Shown here: piece after piece, positions 24,476 to 32,619 of the stretch | Numbering within the stretch: the stretch's first letter is position 1 | Layout: every line of letters begins with the position of its first letter | Assembly: GCF_018069625.1 (NCBI RefSeq) | Contig: NZ_CP072941.1 | Location: 372,001 to 436,000 of the forward strand | Length of the DNA stretch: 64,000 nucleotides | Direction of reading: 5' to 3' | Source: Streptomyces yatensis | Lineage (GTDB): Bacteria > Actinomycetota > Actinomycetes > Streptomycetales > Streptomycetaceae | Program-made: the position numbers and the translations under genes | Notes under the pieces: generated by a model | What the model saw: the letters and a program-made list of their open reading frames with translations, nothing else | Databases searched by the model: none | Told to the model about the DNA's origin: nothing

Positions 24476-25081
24476 GTGACCGCCTTGACCGATCCGGTAC
24501 GCATCTCGATCGCCTGTCACGGCGGACGTGGTCACACCGCCAGGCTGGCGGAGGCCGTACGAGCCGGGGCGAGCCGGGTCCCGCACACCGAGGTCGCCGC
24601 CATCCGGGTCGACCGGATCACCGATCAGGAATGGCATCGGCTCGACGATGCCGACGCCATCGTCTTCGGTGCGCCGACCTATATGGGCACGGCCTCGTCG
24701 GCGTTCCACGCCTTCGCGGAGGCGAGCGCCCGGCGCTGGCTCACCCGCCGCTGGCAGGACAAGCTGGCGGCGGGTTTCACCAACTCCGGCTCGATGGCCG
24801 GAGACAAGGCCGGCACCCTGGGCTATTTCGCCACTCTCGCCGCACAGCACGGCATGCTCTGGGCCAGCCTCGGCCTGCCTCCCGGGTGGAATTCCTCCTC
24901 CGGCAGCGAGTTCGACCTGAACCGGCTCGGTTTCTTCCAGGGCGCCGCGGCGCAGTCCGCGGTGGACGACAGATCGGGTGCGGTGCACAAGTCCGACCTC
25001 GCCACCGCGGAACATCTCGGGCACCGGGTCGCGGAGCTCACCCGGACCCTGGTCGCGGGCAGACGAGCGCTGGCGCCGTGA
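24476..25081 (+). CDS. Flavodoxin-like / WrbA-type NAD(P)H-dependent reductase
   Basis: A 201-aa FMN-binding protein. The phosphate-binding loop is in ISIACHGGRGHTARLAEAV, and GAPTYMGTASSAFHAFAE plus AAGFTNSGSMAGDKAGTL are the typical WrbA/flavodoxin_2 loops. These proteins reduce quinones by two electrons or reduce flavin for partner enzymes. GAGGAGG precedes the GTG start. It heads the operon with the exporter and LysR regulator. Possible roles are reduction of quinone-imines formed by oxidation of the ortho-aminophenol product, i.e. self-protection, or a biosynthetic reduction (inference). Confidence 0.82.
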   Translation: MTALTDPVRISIACHGGRGHTARLAEAVRAGASRVPHTEVAAIRVDRITDQEWHRLDDADAIVFGAPTYMGTASSAFHAFAEASARRWLTRRWQDKLAAGFTNSGSMAGDKAGTLGYFATLAAQHGMLWASLGLPPGWNSSSGSEFDLNRLGFFQGAAAQSAVDDRSGAVHKSDLATAEHLGHRVAELTRTLVAGRRALAP

Positions 25082-26685
25082 GCCACCGGCCCGCGGTGTC
25101 GCTCGCGGCCGGGGGCGAGGGCCGCGGCGTGGCCACCTCCGCCCGGCAGTGGTGGACCGTGGCCGTGGCGGTCCTGGCGCAGACGCTGGTCCTGCTGGAC
25201 AACACGGTCCTCAACGTGGCGATGGAAACCCTCGCCGATCCGGTGCACGGGCTCGGGGCGAGCTCCGCCGACCTGGCGTGGGCCAACGCCTCGTACTCGC
25301 TGGTCTTCGCCGCGGGCAGCTTCGCCGGAGGCGCGCTCGCCGACCGCTACGGGCCGCGGCGCATCCTGGTCACCGGGCTGGTGGTGCTGGCCGGCGCCTC
25401 CACACTGGCCGCGTTCTCGGCCGGGGCCACGGAGCTGACCGTCACCCGTGGTGTCATGGGCGCGGGCGGGGCGCTGATCACCCCGGCGACGCTGGCGATC
25501 GTCACCCGCGCCGGCGCACCGGCCGACCGGACGCGGGCGATCGCGGTCTGGGCCTCCGCGGGCGGCGCCGCCGTGGCGCTGGGACCGGTGGTGGGCGGTG
25601 CGCTGCTGACCCGGTTCTGGTGGGGCTCGGTGTTCCTGGTCAACCTTCCGGTGGTGGCGGTGTGCCTGCTCGGCGTGTGGCTCCTGGTGCCCGGGCTGCG
25701 CTACGCCGAGCGCAGGGTGCTCGACCCACTGGGCCTGGCGCTGTCCGTACTGGGGCTGGGTCTTGTGGTGTACGGCGTCATCCGGGGCGGCCGCCCGGCC
25801 GGCTGGTCGAGCCCGGCCACGCTGCTGCCGCTGGCGGTCGGTCTCGCCCTGCTGGCGGCGTACGTGAGGTCGCAGAGCCGCCGAGCCGCGCCGGGTTTCG
25901 ATGTGCGCCTGTTCGCCGAGCCGCGCTTCGCGGGCGGCACGGTGACCCTGCTGTTGCTCTTCTTCGGCCTGGCGGGGCAGCTCTTCTACTGCGCCTTCTA
26001 TCTGCAGGGGGTGCACGGGCTGTCGACGCTGGCCGCCGGGGCCGTGATGTCGGCCGCCGCGGGCGGCATCGTGCTCGGCAACCAGATATCCCCGGCGCTG
26101 TCCCGGCGGCTGACCGTCCGCTGGTGCGCGGTCGCCGGGATACTCCTGTCCAGCGTCACCTTCGGCGGCTATGTGTTCTTCGATGCGGGCACCCCGGTGG
26201 CCTGGATCGCCGGGGTGCTCTTCGCGCAGGGCGCCGGTATCGGCCTGGTGGTGGCGCCGATGACGGCGGAGATGATGGCCTCCCTGCCCGCGCGATACAC
26301 CGGCGCCGGTGCGGCGATCAACGCCGCCGCCCGGCCGGTGGGCAGCACCCTCGGGGTCGCGGTGCTCGGCTCGGTGCTCGCCACCGCCTACCGCGGGGCC
26401 ATCCGGCCCTCGCTCACCGATCTGCCTCCCGGGCCACGGGAGACGGCCCTGGACTCGGCGGAGGCCGCCCGGGCGGTGGCGCGGTCGCTGAGCCGCCCCG
26501 ACCTCCTCGCCGCCGCGAACCGGGCCTATCTGCACGCCATGTACGTCACCGCCGCGTGGACGACGCTGCTGTCCGTGGCCGGTGCCGTTCTCGTCATCGG
26601 ATATTTCCGGCCGCGACCATCAACGACGGAGGCAGGAAGTGGACATGGGGCTGCGCCATCTTCGGATCGTGCTCACCGTGGCTGA
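25078..26685 (+). CDS. MFS drug exporter, DHA2 (14-TMS) family
   Basis: A 535-aa membrane transporter with about 14 hydrophobic segments. Family motifs: LLDNTVLNVAMETL in helix 1, GGALADRYGPRRILVTGL (motif A) after helix 2, TRGVMGAGGALITPATLAIV (motif B), and GPVVGGALLTRFWWGSVFLVNLP (motif C, antiporter). Proteins of this type pump antibiotics and toxic metabolites out with proton influx. GTG 25078 overlaps the flavodoxin stop (GTGA). It is the expected self-resistance exporter for the product of the adjacent operon. Its 3' end overlaps the LysR gene by about 41 bp. Confidence 0.9.
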   Translation: MSHRPAVSLAAGGEGRGVATSARQWWTVAVAVLAQTLVLLDNTVLNVAMETLADPVHGLGASSADLAWANASYSLVFAAGSFAGGALADRYGPRRILVTGLVVLAGASTLAAFSAGATELTVTRGVMGAGGALITPATLAIVTRAGAPADRTRAIAVWASAGGAAVALGPVVGGALLTRFWWGSVFLVNLPVVAVCLLGVWLLVPGLRYAERRVLDPLGLALSVLGLGLVVYGVIRGGRPAGWSSPATLLPLAVGLALLAAYVRSQSRRAAPGFDVRLFAEPRFAGGTVTLLLLFFGLAGQLFYCAFYLQGVHGLSTLAAGAVMSAAAGGIVLGNQISPALSRRLTVRWCAVAGILLSSVTFGGYVFFDAGTPVAWIAGVLFAQGAGIGLVVAPMTAEMMASLPARYTGAGAAINAAARPVGSTLGVAVLGSVLATAYRGAIRPSLTDLPPGPRETALDSAEAARAVARSLSRPDLLAAANRAYLHAMYVTAAWTTLLSVAGAVLVIGYFRPRPSTTEAGSGHGAAPSSDRAHRG

Positions 26686-27547
26686 GTCGGGCAGCATCAG
26701 CCATGCGGCCGCCACTTTGCAGATCGCCCAATCCGGCCTGTCCACCCAGCTCAGACGCATTGAGCAGGAATTCGGCGGGCCGCTGTTCCGCCGCCGCCCG
26801 CACGGTGTCGAGCCGACCGAGCTCGGCGTCCATGTCCTGGGCAGAGCACGGCAGTTGCTCGACGAGTTCGGTGATCTGCTCGCCACGGCACGGACACTGG
26901 CCCAGCCGGCCGAACCGCCGCAGGCCGTCGGGCTGGGCGGAGTGGACAACCCCTGGGTGCCGCTGATCGCCGTACTCATCCGGGAGCGGCTGCCGCACCA
27001 TGAACAGCTGACCTATCTGGAACCCTCCTCCCAGGCCGTGCTGGAGTTGCTGCGCACCGAGAAGATCGCGCTCGCGGTCGTCAGTGAGTTCCCGGATGTC
27101 GTGCCGCCCCCGGTGCGCGAGTTCACCGTCCGCGACCTCGATACCGAACCGGTGCTGATCGGCCTCTCCCCCGGCCACCGGCTGGCCCATCGGCAGCTGA
27201 TCACCCTGGAAGAACTGGCCGAGGACACCTGGGTCGCCCCCGGCGACCGCTCCGACGGTCTCGGCCTGAGCCTGAGGATCGCGTGTGAGCGTGCGGGGTT
27301 CACCCCTCGGTTCCGGTATTTCGGCGCCGACCAGACGACCGCGTCGGCCATCGTGAGCGCCGGGAACGCGATCGGGGCCTTCTTCGCGCCGGGCGACCAC
27401 TGCCCGGGGGTCGCGCTGAAGCGGCTGGCGAACGGCCGGCTGTGGCGCCGGACACGGCTGGTGTGGGACGCCGAGTCGCCGCTGGCCGGGCTCGCCGAAG
27501 ATCTCGACAGCGGTGCCCTCGACTGGCGTCGGCCGCAGGCCTCATGA
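26645..27547 (+). CDS. LysR-family regulator of the biosynthetic cluster
   Basis: A 300-aa LysR protein: DNA-binding region MGLRHLRIVLTVAESGSISHAAATLQIAQSGLSTQLRRIE (quoted only for its start and end: LRHLRIVLTV, SGLSTQLRRIE), then the effector domain with DNPWVPLIAVLIRERLP, TEKIALAVVSEFPD and ASAIVSAGNAIGAFFAPGDHC. GTG 26639 is an alternative start two codons earlier with the same ribosome-binding site. It is co-transcribed with the exporter, so it probably senses the product or an intermediate and controls one or both divergent operons. Confidence 0.88.
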   Translation: MGLRHLRIVLTVAESGSISHAAATLQIAQSGLSTQLRRIEQEFGGPLFRRRPHGVEPTELGVHVLGRARQLLDEFGDLLATARTLAQPAEPPQAVGLGGVDNPWVPLIAVLIRERLPHHEQLTYLEPSSQAVLELLRTEKIALAVVSEFPDVVPPPVREFTVRDLDTEPVLIGLSPGHRLAHRQLITLEELAEDTWVAPGDRSDGLGLSLRIACERAGFTPRFRYFGADQTTASAIVSAGNAIGAFFAPGDHCPGVALKRLANGRLWRRTRLVWDAESPLAGLAEDLDSGALDWRRPQAS

Positions 27548-27592
27548 ACCGGCCCTGGCACCGATATGTCCTCGGGCTGCCCGACCTTCGCG

Positions 27593-28912
27593 TCAGTGCC
27601 CGGAAACATCCGGCCGTCCGCCTCCCGCGGAGAGGCACGAGGCGATCGTCCGTTGCCGCGGAATGGTCTCCCCCGCCCGCGCCGCCGGCAGCTCCACGGT
27701 GAACAGCGCACCCTGCCCCGGCCGTCCACCGGCGGTGATCCGCCCGCCATGGCTTTCGACCACCTCACGGGCCAGTGCCAGTCCGAGCCCGAACCGTCTG
27801 CCACGGCCGGCGGCCCCCCTGGCGAACCGCTCGAACATGCGGGTGGCCTCCTCCGGTGCGAACCCCACGCCGGTGTCGCGTACGGACAGCGACACGATGC
27901 CGGGAAGCGGGGCGTCCACGGACACCACGACCTCCCCACCGGGCGGAGTGTGCCCCATCGCGTTGTCGACCAGCGCGGCGATCACCCGGCGCAACGCCGA
28001 CGTGGTGCCCATCACCACATGCCGCCCCGGCCCGCACCGAAGCCCCACGGTCAGCCGCATCGTCTGGGCCCGGGCATCCTCGGCGGACACCGCCTCCTCG
28101 GCGAGCGTGGCCAGGTCGACCGGCTCGCGGGATCCCGGCGACTGGGACAGCCGCGCGGAGAGCAGCAGGTCGTCTATGACGTCGCCGAGCTGCCGCGTTC
28201 CGGTCACCAGGCGCCGCAGGTCGGTGGCGAGCTGCTGCGGGGTGGCCGTGCCGGAGCGCCGGACCAGCAACTGGGCGCGGGTGTGCAACTGGGTCAGTGG
28301 TGTGCGCAGTTCATGACTGGCGTCCGCGACGAACCGCCGCTGCCGGTCCAGTGCCTCGGAGAGCGGCCGCATCGCCCGTCGCGCGAGCATGCCGCTGGCG
28401 AGGGCGACGAGCAGCAGACCGACCGCCTCGGCCGCCGCGAAGGCGAGCAGCAGATGGTTGCGGTCGGCACGCTGGAACCGTTCGCCGTAAGCTGCCTGGA
28501 CGACCTCCGCGCCACGCCACGCGGTGCGCACCGTGTACTCCTCGCCACCTCGCTTCACCCGTTCCAGCATCGCGGGAGCGCCCGCGCGGACCGCGGCCAG
28601 GCTGGCTCTCACGGGGAGCCCGGCGGGGGTGCCGGGGGTGCTGCTGATCACTCCGTCCCGCTCCACGGTCATCCACACGCACACCGGCGGGCTGTCGATG
28701 GTGTTGTGGTCGATCCCCCACTGGGTTTCGCGCTCCGCGTCGGCACGTTGGGCGAACAGCATGACGCCATAGACGATGACCCCGATGATCAGCATGATCA
28801 CCGACATCACCAGCGAGATGCGCCGGGTTATCGTCCACTGGGCGGAGGAGAGTCTCCGCTGCTCGGGGCCGGGCGCCGTGCGACGCGGGAAACGGATCGG
28901 AATCGAATTCAC
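27593..28912 (-). CDS. Sensor histidine kinase
   Basis: A 439-aa two-component kinase. Two membrane segments (ISLVMSVIMLIIGVIVYGVMLF, cited in part, at 32-52, and LLLAFAAAEAVGLLLVALASG at 151-171) enclose an extracellular sensor of about 100 residues. The phospho-acceptor is His in FVADASHELRTPLTQLHTRA; the ATP-binding domain has N-box VDNAMGHTPPGG, G1 DTGVGFAPEEA and G2 GRRFGLGLALAREV. Its start overlaps the response-regulator stop by ATGA. It lies next to the biosynthetic cluster and convergent to its LysR gene; a link is possible but unproven. Confidence 0.92.
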   Translation of the reverse strand: MNSIPIRFPRRTAPGPEQRRLSSAQWTITRRISLVMSVIMLIIGVIVYGVMLFAQRADAERETQWGIDHNTIDSPPVCVWMTVERDGVISSTPGTPAGLPVRASLAAVRAGAPAMLERVKRGGEEYTVRTAWRGAEVVQAAYGERFQRADRNHLLLAFAAAEAVGLLLVALASGMLARRAMRPLSEALDRQRRFVADASHELRTPLTQLHTRAQLLVRRSGTATPQQLATDLRRLVTGTRQLGDVIDDLLLSARLSQSPGSREPVDLATLAEEAVSAEDARAQTMRLTVGLRCGPGRHVVMGTTSALRRVIAALVDNAMGHTPPGGEVVVSVDAPLPGIVSLSVRDTGVGFAPEEATRMFERFARGAAGRGRRFGLGLALAREVVESHGGRITAGGRPGQGALFTVELPAARAGETIPRQRTIASCLSAGGGRPDVSGH

Positions 28913-29604
28913 AGCGTCCCCATCTGATAGCCGCGCCCGCGCACGGTGCGGACGACGTCCCGGCCCAGTTTCCGCCGCAGGTAGTAGACATAGGTGTCGA
29001 CAATGGACTCCGCAGAGGTGTCGGGAAACACCCGCTCGCGAAGGTGTGAACGGTCGTGCACGATCTTGGGGCCTTCGGCGAGCGCGTGGAGCAGGCCGAA
29101 TTCCCGCAAGGACAGCTCGATGCCCGTGCCGTCGGCAAGGCGGACCTCGCGGCGCCGCAGGTCCAGCTCTCCGTCGCCGAGCGGAAGGATTTCGGCGCCC
29201 GAGAGGTCGCGCCGGTGCAACGCCCGCACCCTGGCCAGCAGTTCGTCCACTTCGAAGGGCTTGACCAGATAGTCGTCCGCGCCCGAATCGAGGCCGGCGA
29301 CCCGCTCGCCGAGTTCGCCCAGCGCGGTCAGTACCAGGACCCGCGTGGTCACACCGACCCGCCGTAATCGTTTCACCAGGTCCAGGCCCTCGATACCCGG
29401 AAGCATACGATCGACCACCATCACCTGATGTCGTCGGCTGAGCCCGAGATGAAGCCCCCGATGGCCGTCGAATGCCACCTCGACGTCGTAACCCTCTGAG
29501 CTGAACAATTCGGCCAGCATGTCTGCGGTTTCCCGGTCGTCCTCGATCAGTAACAGCCGTGTCTGATTCGCAGTCGACCGGTCTATATCGGCTGGATAGA
29601 TCAT
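28909..29604 (-). CDS. OmpR-family response regulator with a TTA codon
   Basis: A 231-aa response regulator. Receiver domain: LLLIEDDRETADMLAELF (acidic pocket), phospho-acceptor Asp in MVVDRMLPGIEGLDLV, Lys in DDYLVKPFEVDELLARVRAL. The C-terminal winged helix ends VVRTVRGRGYQMGTL as in OmpR/PhoB proteins. The start at 29604 (MIYPADIDRST) is the first that gives a normal receiver. Codon 80 (29367-29365) is TTA, so the regulator may be made only when the bldA tRNA is active. Co-transcribed with the kinase gene. Confidence 0.92.
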   Translation of the reverse strand: MIYPADIDRSTANQTRLLLIEDDRETADMLAELFSSEGYDVEVAFDGHRGLHLGLSRRHQVMVVDRMLPGIEGLDLVKRLRRVGVTTRVLVLTALGELGERVAGLDSGADDYLVKPFEVDELLARVRALHRRDLSGAEILPLGDGELDLRRREVRLADGTGIELSLREFGLLHALAEGPKIVHDRSHLRERVFPDTSAESIVDTYVYYLRRKLGRDVVRTVRGRGYQMGTL

Positions 29605-29706
29605 TCGCTCATCTTGGCAGTCCGGATGTGGACACAGCGCGTCGTATCTCGGCCGTCGGGCGACGAGTTCCAAAGGGCTTCCATCGTCTCGGCAGGGCCG
29701 ACCGTG

Positions 29707-29904
29707 TCAGCTCCTCACGACGCCGCGCAGCAGCAGGTCGATGAGCCGGGTGGCCAGCTCACGCTGGTCCTCGCCGGCGGCCATGAGGCTGATCCCGCCG
29801 AGGGCCATCAGCACGTCCTGGGCGTCGGCCTCCGGCCGCGCCGCCGACCGGCCCTCGCCGGGCGACAGCAGGTGGTCGATCGCCTCGGCGAGCAGGGTCC
29901 GGGT
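29707..29904 (-). pseudogene. TetR-family regulator, C-terminal remnant
   Basis: About 65 residues (TRTLLAEAIDHLLSPGEG, QDVLMALGGISLMAAGEDQ, LATRLIDLLLRGVV) match the end of a TetR-family effector domain. No helix-turn-helix precedes it: upstream the frame runs into unrelated sequence where an SDR remnant on the other strand begins. The fragment has no start codon of its own and is presumably dead. Confidence 0.7.
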
Positions 29905-29915
29905 CGAGCACCCGG

Positions 29916-30206
29916 CTCGGCCGCCACATCGGGGACATCTCCCACAGCCCCGCCTCGTTCGACCCCACCAGCACCGACGTGTCCTGGAAGAACATCGAGA
30001 AGGGGGCCGCGACCTCCGTGCTGCTCGCCGCCTCCCCGCTGACCGAGGGCGTGACCGGCCGGTACTTCGAGGACTGCAACGAGGCCGGACCCCACCAGCC
30101 CGGTGTCCGGCGCGGAGTGGCCGCCCACGCACTGGACGCTCGCCACGCGGCCCGCCTGTGGCAGACCTCCCTCGACCTGCTCACGACCACGGCAACCACG
30201 GTCTGA
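29916..30206 (+). pseudogene. Short-chain dehydrogenase, C-terminal remnant
   Basis: The plus-strand frame reads HIGDISHSPASFDPTSTDV, then SWKNIEKGAATSVLLAASP and EGVTGRYFEDCNEAGP, which is the typical end of an oxidoreductase of the retinol-dehydrogenase-like SDR group. The Rossmann and YxxxK parts are missing. It abuts the TetR remnant head to head, suggesting that a divergent tetR-SDR pair lost both 5' halves by one deletion. Confidence 0.7.
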
Positions 30207-30300
30207 CCACGCCATCCCCCAGGGGGTCACGAGACGTCGGCTCGACCACGGGACGTGTGGCGGCCGTCGCCCCCGATGTCCGAGTGGGGCCGGGGTCACC

Positions 30301-30432
30301 GGCTGACTCAGTGTCCAGCGCTCTGGCCACCGTCCACGTGCCCAACGCGACGGTGTTGACCCGAATGCCACGGGGCGCATAGTCGATCGCCAGCTCCCTG
30401 ATGACCGCGTTCAGTCCGCCTTTGGTCAGCGC
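30301..30432 (-). pseudogene. Second SDR fragment
   Basis: The minus-strand frame reads ALTKGGLNAVIRELAIDYAPRGIRVNTVALG, here given as two overlapping parts (ALTKGGLNAVIREL and ELAIDYAPRGIRVNTVALG). It contains the catalytic-lysine segment of a classical SDR. Neither the N-terminal glycine motif nor a continuous C-terminus follows. It runs into the 3' end of the ABC permease gene, whose last codons come from this junction. Confidence 0.6.
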
Positions 30433-31295
30433 GCCAGCCGCCCCAGCAGGGAGGAGGCCGCCGTGATACCGGCCGCGGCGGCCAGGAGCAGGACGGCGTA
30501 GTCGAGTGCGAGATGGTGCGGGGTGCCAAGCAGTAGTCCGCGCAACGCGTCGACCTGGTAGCTCAGCGGATTGGCGGTGCTGACGGCCTGGAGCCAGCCG
30601 GGCATGAGGGCCACCGGGTACAGCGCGTTGGAGCCGAAGAACAGCGGCATGGTGATGGCCTGCCCGATGCCCATCAGCCGGTCGCGGGTCAGCACGATCC
30701 CGGCGATGGTCATCGACAGGCAGGAGAAGAAGGCCGAGCCCAGGATCACCGCGACGGCCACCCCGAGGAGCCGCAGCGGATTCCAGGTCAGCGCGACCCC
30801 GAGCAGCGCCGCGATGACGATCACCACGACCGCCTGGATCAGCGCCTTCACCCCGGAGGCGAATGCCTTGCCGGTGATCAGGGCGGCTCGCGGGGTGGGG
30901 GTGACCAGCAGTTTGGTGAGGATGCCGGCGTCCCGCTCCCAGATGATCTGGATGCCGTAGAAGATGGCGATGAACATCGCGGACTGGGCGATGATGCCGG
31001 GCGCGAGATAGTCGATGTACGGCGTGCCGCCGGTCGGTATGGCCTTGAGCCGGGTGAACGTCTCGCCGAAGATCAGCAGCCAGAGGGCGGGCTGGACGGC
31101 CCGGGTGTACAACTCGGTGCGGTCGTGCCGCAGCTTCTGCAGCTCGACCACGCACATCGCGACGACCCGCGCGGGCAGCACCCGCCAGCCGGTGCGGGCG
31201 CGCGGCGGGGTCAGCAGCGGATCGGGCCGTCCGTCCGGGACGAGCCCGGCGGCATCAGCCGACCCGGGACGCGGTGCGACGGGTGCTTCGGACAT
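30426..31295 (-). CDS. ABC-2 type transporter permease (drug exporter type)
   Basis: A 289-aa membrane protein with six hydrophobic segments and the ABC-2 permease signature region (QAITMPLFFGSNALYPVALMPGWLQAVSTANPLSYQVDALR, here cited by its two ends: ITMPLFFGSNALYP and ANPLSYQVDALR). Start ATG 31295 follows GAGGAG at 9 bp. The gene overlaps the ATPase by 41 bp. Together they form a DrrA/DrrB-like exporter under a MarR repressor. Its C-terminal few codons (GRLAR) run into an SDR gene fragment, so the original end may have been altered, though length is normal. Confidence 0.88.
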   Translation of the reverse strand: MSEAPVAPRPGSADAAGLVPDGRPDPLLTPPRARTGWRVLPARVVAMCVVELQKLRHDRTELYTRAVQPALWLLIFGETFTRLKAIPTGGTPYIDYLAPGIIAQSAMFIAIFYGIQIIWERDAGILTKLLVTPTPRAALITGKAFASGVKALIQAVVVIVIAALLGVALTWNPLRLLGVAVAVILGSAFFSCLSMTIAGIVLTRDRLMGIGQAITMPLFFGSNALYPVALMPGWLQAVSTANPLSYQVDALRGLLLGTPHHLALDYAVLLLAAAAGITAASSLLGRLAR

Positions 31296-32109
31296 CGCGG
31301 AAATCTCCTCCCTGCTCGTCGAGGCCACTTCCGGCGACGTCCCGGAAGACGTCCTCCAGAGTCGGCTTCGGGTCGGTCTCGCCCTCCGCCCGGCGGCGGC
31401 CGGCCAGCTCGGAGCGGAGCTCGCCGGGCGTGCCGAGTGCGTGGATCCGGCCGCGGTGCATCAGCGCGACCCGGTCGCAGTACTGGTCGGCCTCGTCCAT
31501 GTAGTGCGTGGTGACCAGCACGGTCATCCCGGTGGCCGCCCGTACCGCGTTGATGTGCTCCCACACGCTGGTCCGGGCGATCGGGTCCAGGCCGATCGTC
31601 GGCTCGTCCAGCATCAGCAGCCGGGGCGCGCTGACCAGGGCCTGGGCCAGTTCGAGGCGGCGGACCATGCCTCCGGAGTACGTTTTGGCGAGCCTGTCGG
31701 CCGCCGGGGTGAGGTCCACCGCCTCCAGCACCCGCGCCACGCGGTCGGCCCGCTCCCGGCGGGTGACGTCGAAGACGCGGGCGAACAGCTCCACGTTCTC
31801 CCGGCCGGTGAGTCCGGCGTCGGCGGACAGCTGCTGCGGTACGTAACCCAGCAGCCGGCGGACCGCCATCCGCTCCTTCGCGGCGTCGTGCCCGAACACC
31901 CGCACCATCCCGGCGGGGACCGGCAGCAGTGTGGTGATGCAGCGGATCGCGGTGGTCTTGCCCGCTCCGTTGGGTCCGAGCAGCCCGAAGACCTCGCCCG
32001 CCCGGACCGACAGCTCCAGGTCGTCGACCGCCTTGGTCTCCCCGAACGCGTACCTCAGACCCTCGCAGACGAGCGCGACCGGAGACGTGCTCTCCGAGGC
32101 GTCGGTCAT
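31255..32109 (-). CDS. ABC transporter ATP-binding protein (DrrA-like)
   Basis: A 284-aa ATPase of the daunorubicin-resistance (DrrA/CcmA) group: Walker A GPNGAGKTT, Q-loop YVPQQLSADAGLTG, signature YSGGMVRRLELAQAL, Walker B LLMLDEPTIGLD, switch His in VLVTTHYMDEADQ. A C-terminal extension DPKPTLEDVFRDVAG is typical of DrrA-like subunits. The start overlaps the MarR stop (ATGA). It should energise export of a hydrophobic compound through the neighbouring permease. Confidence 0.92.
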   Translation of the reverse strand: MTDASESTSPVALVCEGLRYAFGETKAVDDLELSVRAGEVFGLLGPNGAGKTTAIRCITTLLPVPAGMVRVFGHDAAKERMAVRRLLGYVPQQLSADAGLTGRENVELFARVFDVTRRERADRVARVLEAVDLTPAADRLAKTYSGGMVRRLELAQALVSAPRLLMLDEPTIGLDPIARTSVWEHINAVRAATGMTVLVTTHYMDEADQYCDRVALMHRGRIHALGTPGELRSELAGRRRAEGETDPKPTLEDVFRDVAGSGLDEQGGDFRDVRSTRRTASRVG

Positions 32110-32561
32110 ATCCCATCCACCTCCTCATGAAGGTTCTCGGCCAGCCGGCGCAGCGCCGGAACGGCCGCGGCCAGCGCCGCCCGATCGCTCTCGGACAGCC
32201 GCGCCACCTGCTCACGGACCAGCGCGCCGCGCCGTGCCTGCCACTCCCGCAGCCGGGTCTCGGCGGCGGGAGTGGTCGTCAGCCGTGCGGAGCGCCGGTC
32301 CTCGGGATCGGTCTCGCGGTGCAGATAGCCCGCCTTCACCAGCTGGTTGACCAGGGTGGAGACCGAGTTTCCCGCGAGATAGAGCTCCTTGGCCGCGGCC
32401 GACACCCGGATCCCGGGCTGGGCCATGACCAGCCGCAACAGCTCCACCTGGGCACCGCGCAGCCGCGGCTCCGTCATCCCGGCCCGCAGCCGCCGCCGGA
32501 TCAGCCGCTGGACGCCGCCCAGCACATCGGCGAACGAATCGGGGAACTCCTCTGTGGCCAT
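32106..32561 (-). CDS. MarR-family repressor
   Basis: A 151-aa winged-helix protein. The recognition region is IRVSAAAKELYLAGNSVSTLVNQLVKAGYLHRETDPEDRRSARL, cited by its parts LYLAGNSVSTLVNQL (helix-turn-helix) and DPEDRRSARLTTT (wing with the conserved D-x-R-S/A). It heads the operon with the ABC exporter. A 21-bp palindrome overlaps its leader immediately upstream of the start codon, so it most likely represses the operon until a small ligand, perhaps the exported drug, binds. Confidence 0.92.
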   Translation of the reverse strand: MATEEFPDSFADVLGGVQRLIRRRLRAGMTEPRLRGAQVELLRLVMAQPGIRVSAAAKELYLAGNSVSTLVNQLVKAGYLHRETDPEDRRSARLTTTPAAETRLREWQARRGALVREQVARLSESDRAALAAAVPALRRLAENLHEEVDGI

Positions 32562-32570
32562 GTCCCCACT

Positions 32571-32591
32571 TTACCTCTCAGTGAGAGGTAA
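32571..32591. promoter_or_regulatory. MarR operator, perfect 21-bp palindrome
   Basis: TTACCTCTCA (32571-32580), one central G, then TGAGAGGTAA (32582-32591): perfect 10-bp arms. It lies 10 bp upstream of the MarR start codon. Size and symmetry match MarR dimer sites, and position implies autoregulation of the marR-ABC operon. Confidence 0.75.
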
Positions 32592-32619
32592 CTTTCCACA
32601 CCCGAACCGGTCGGGGTCC

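Noticed and set aside
24823..26535. Minus-strand open frame of about 570 codons over the MFS gene
   Set aside because: GC-skew shadow; the plus-strand frame encodes a clear DHA2 transporter.
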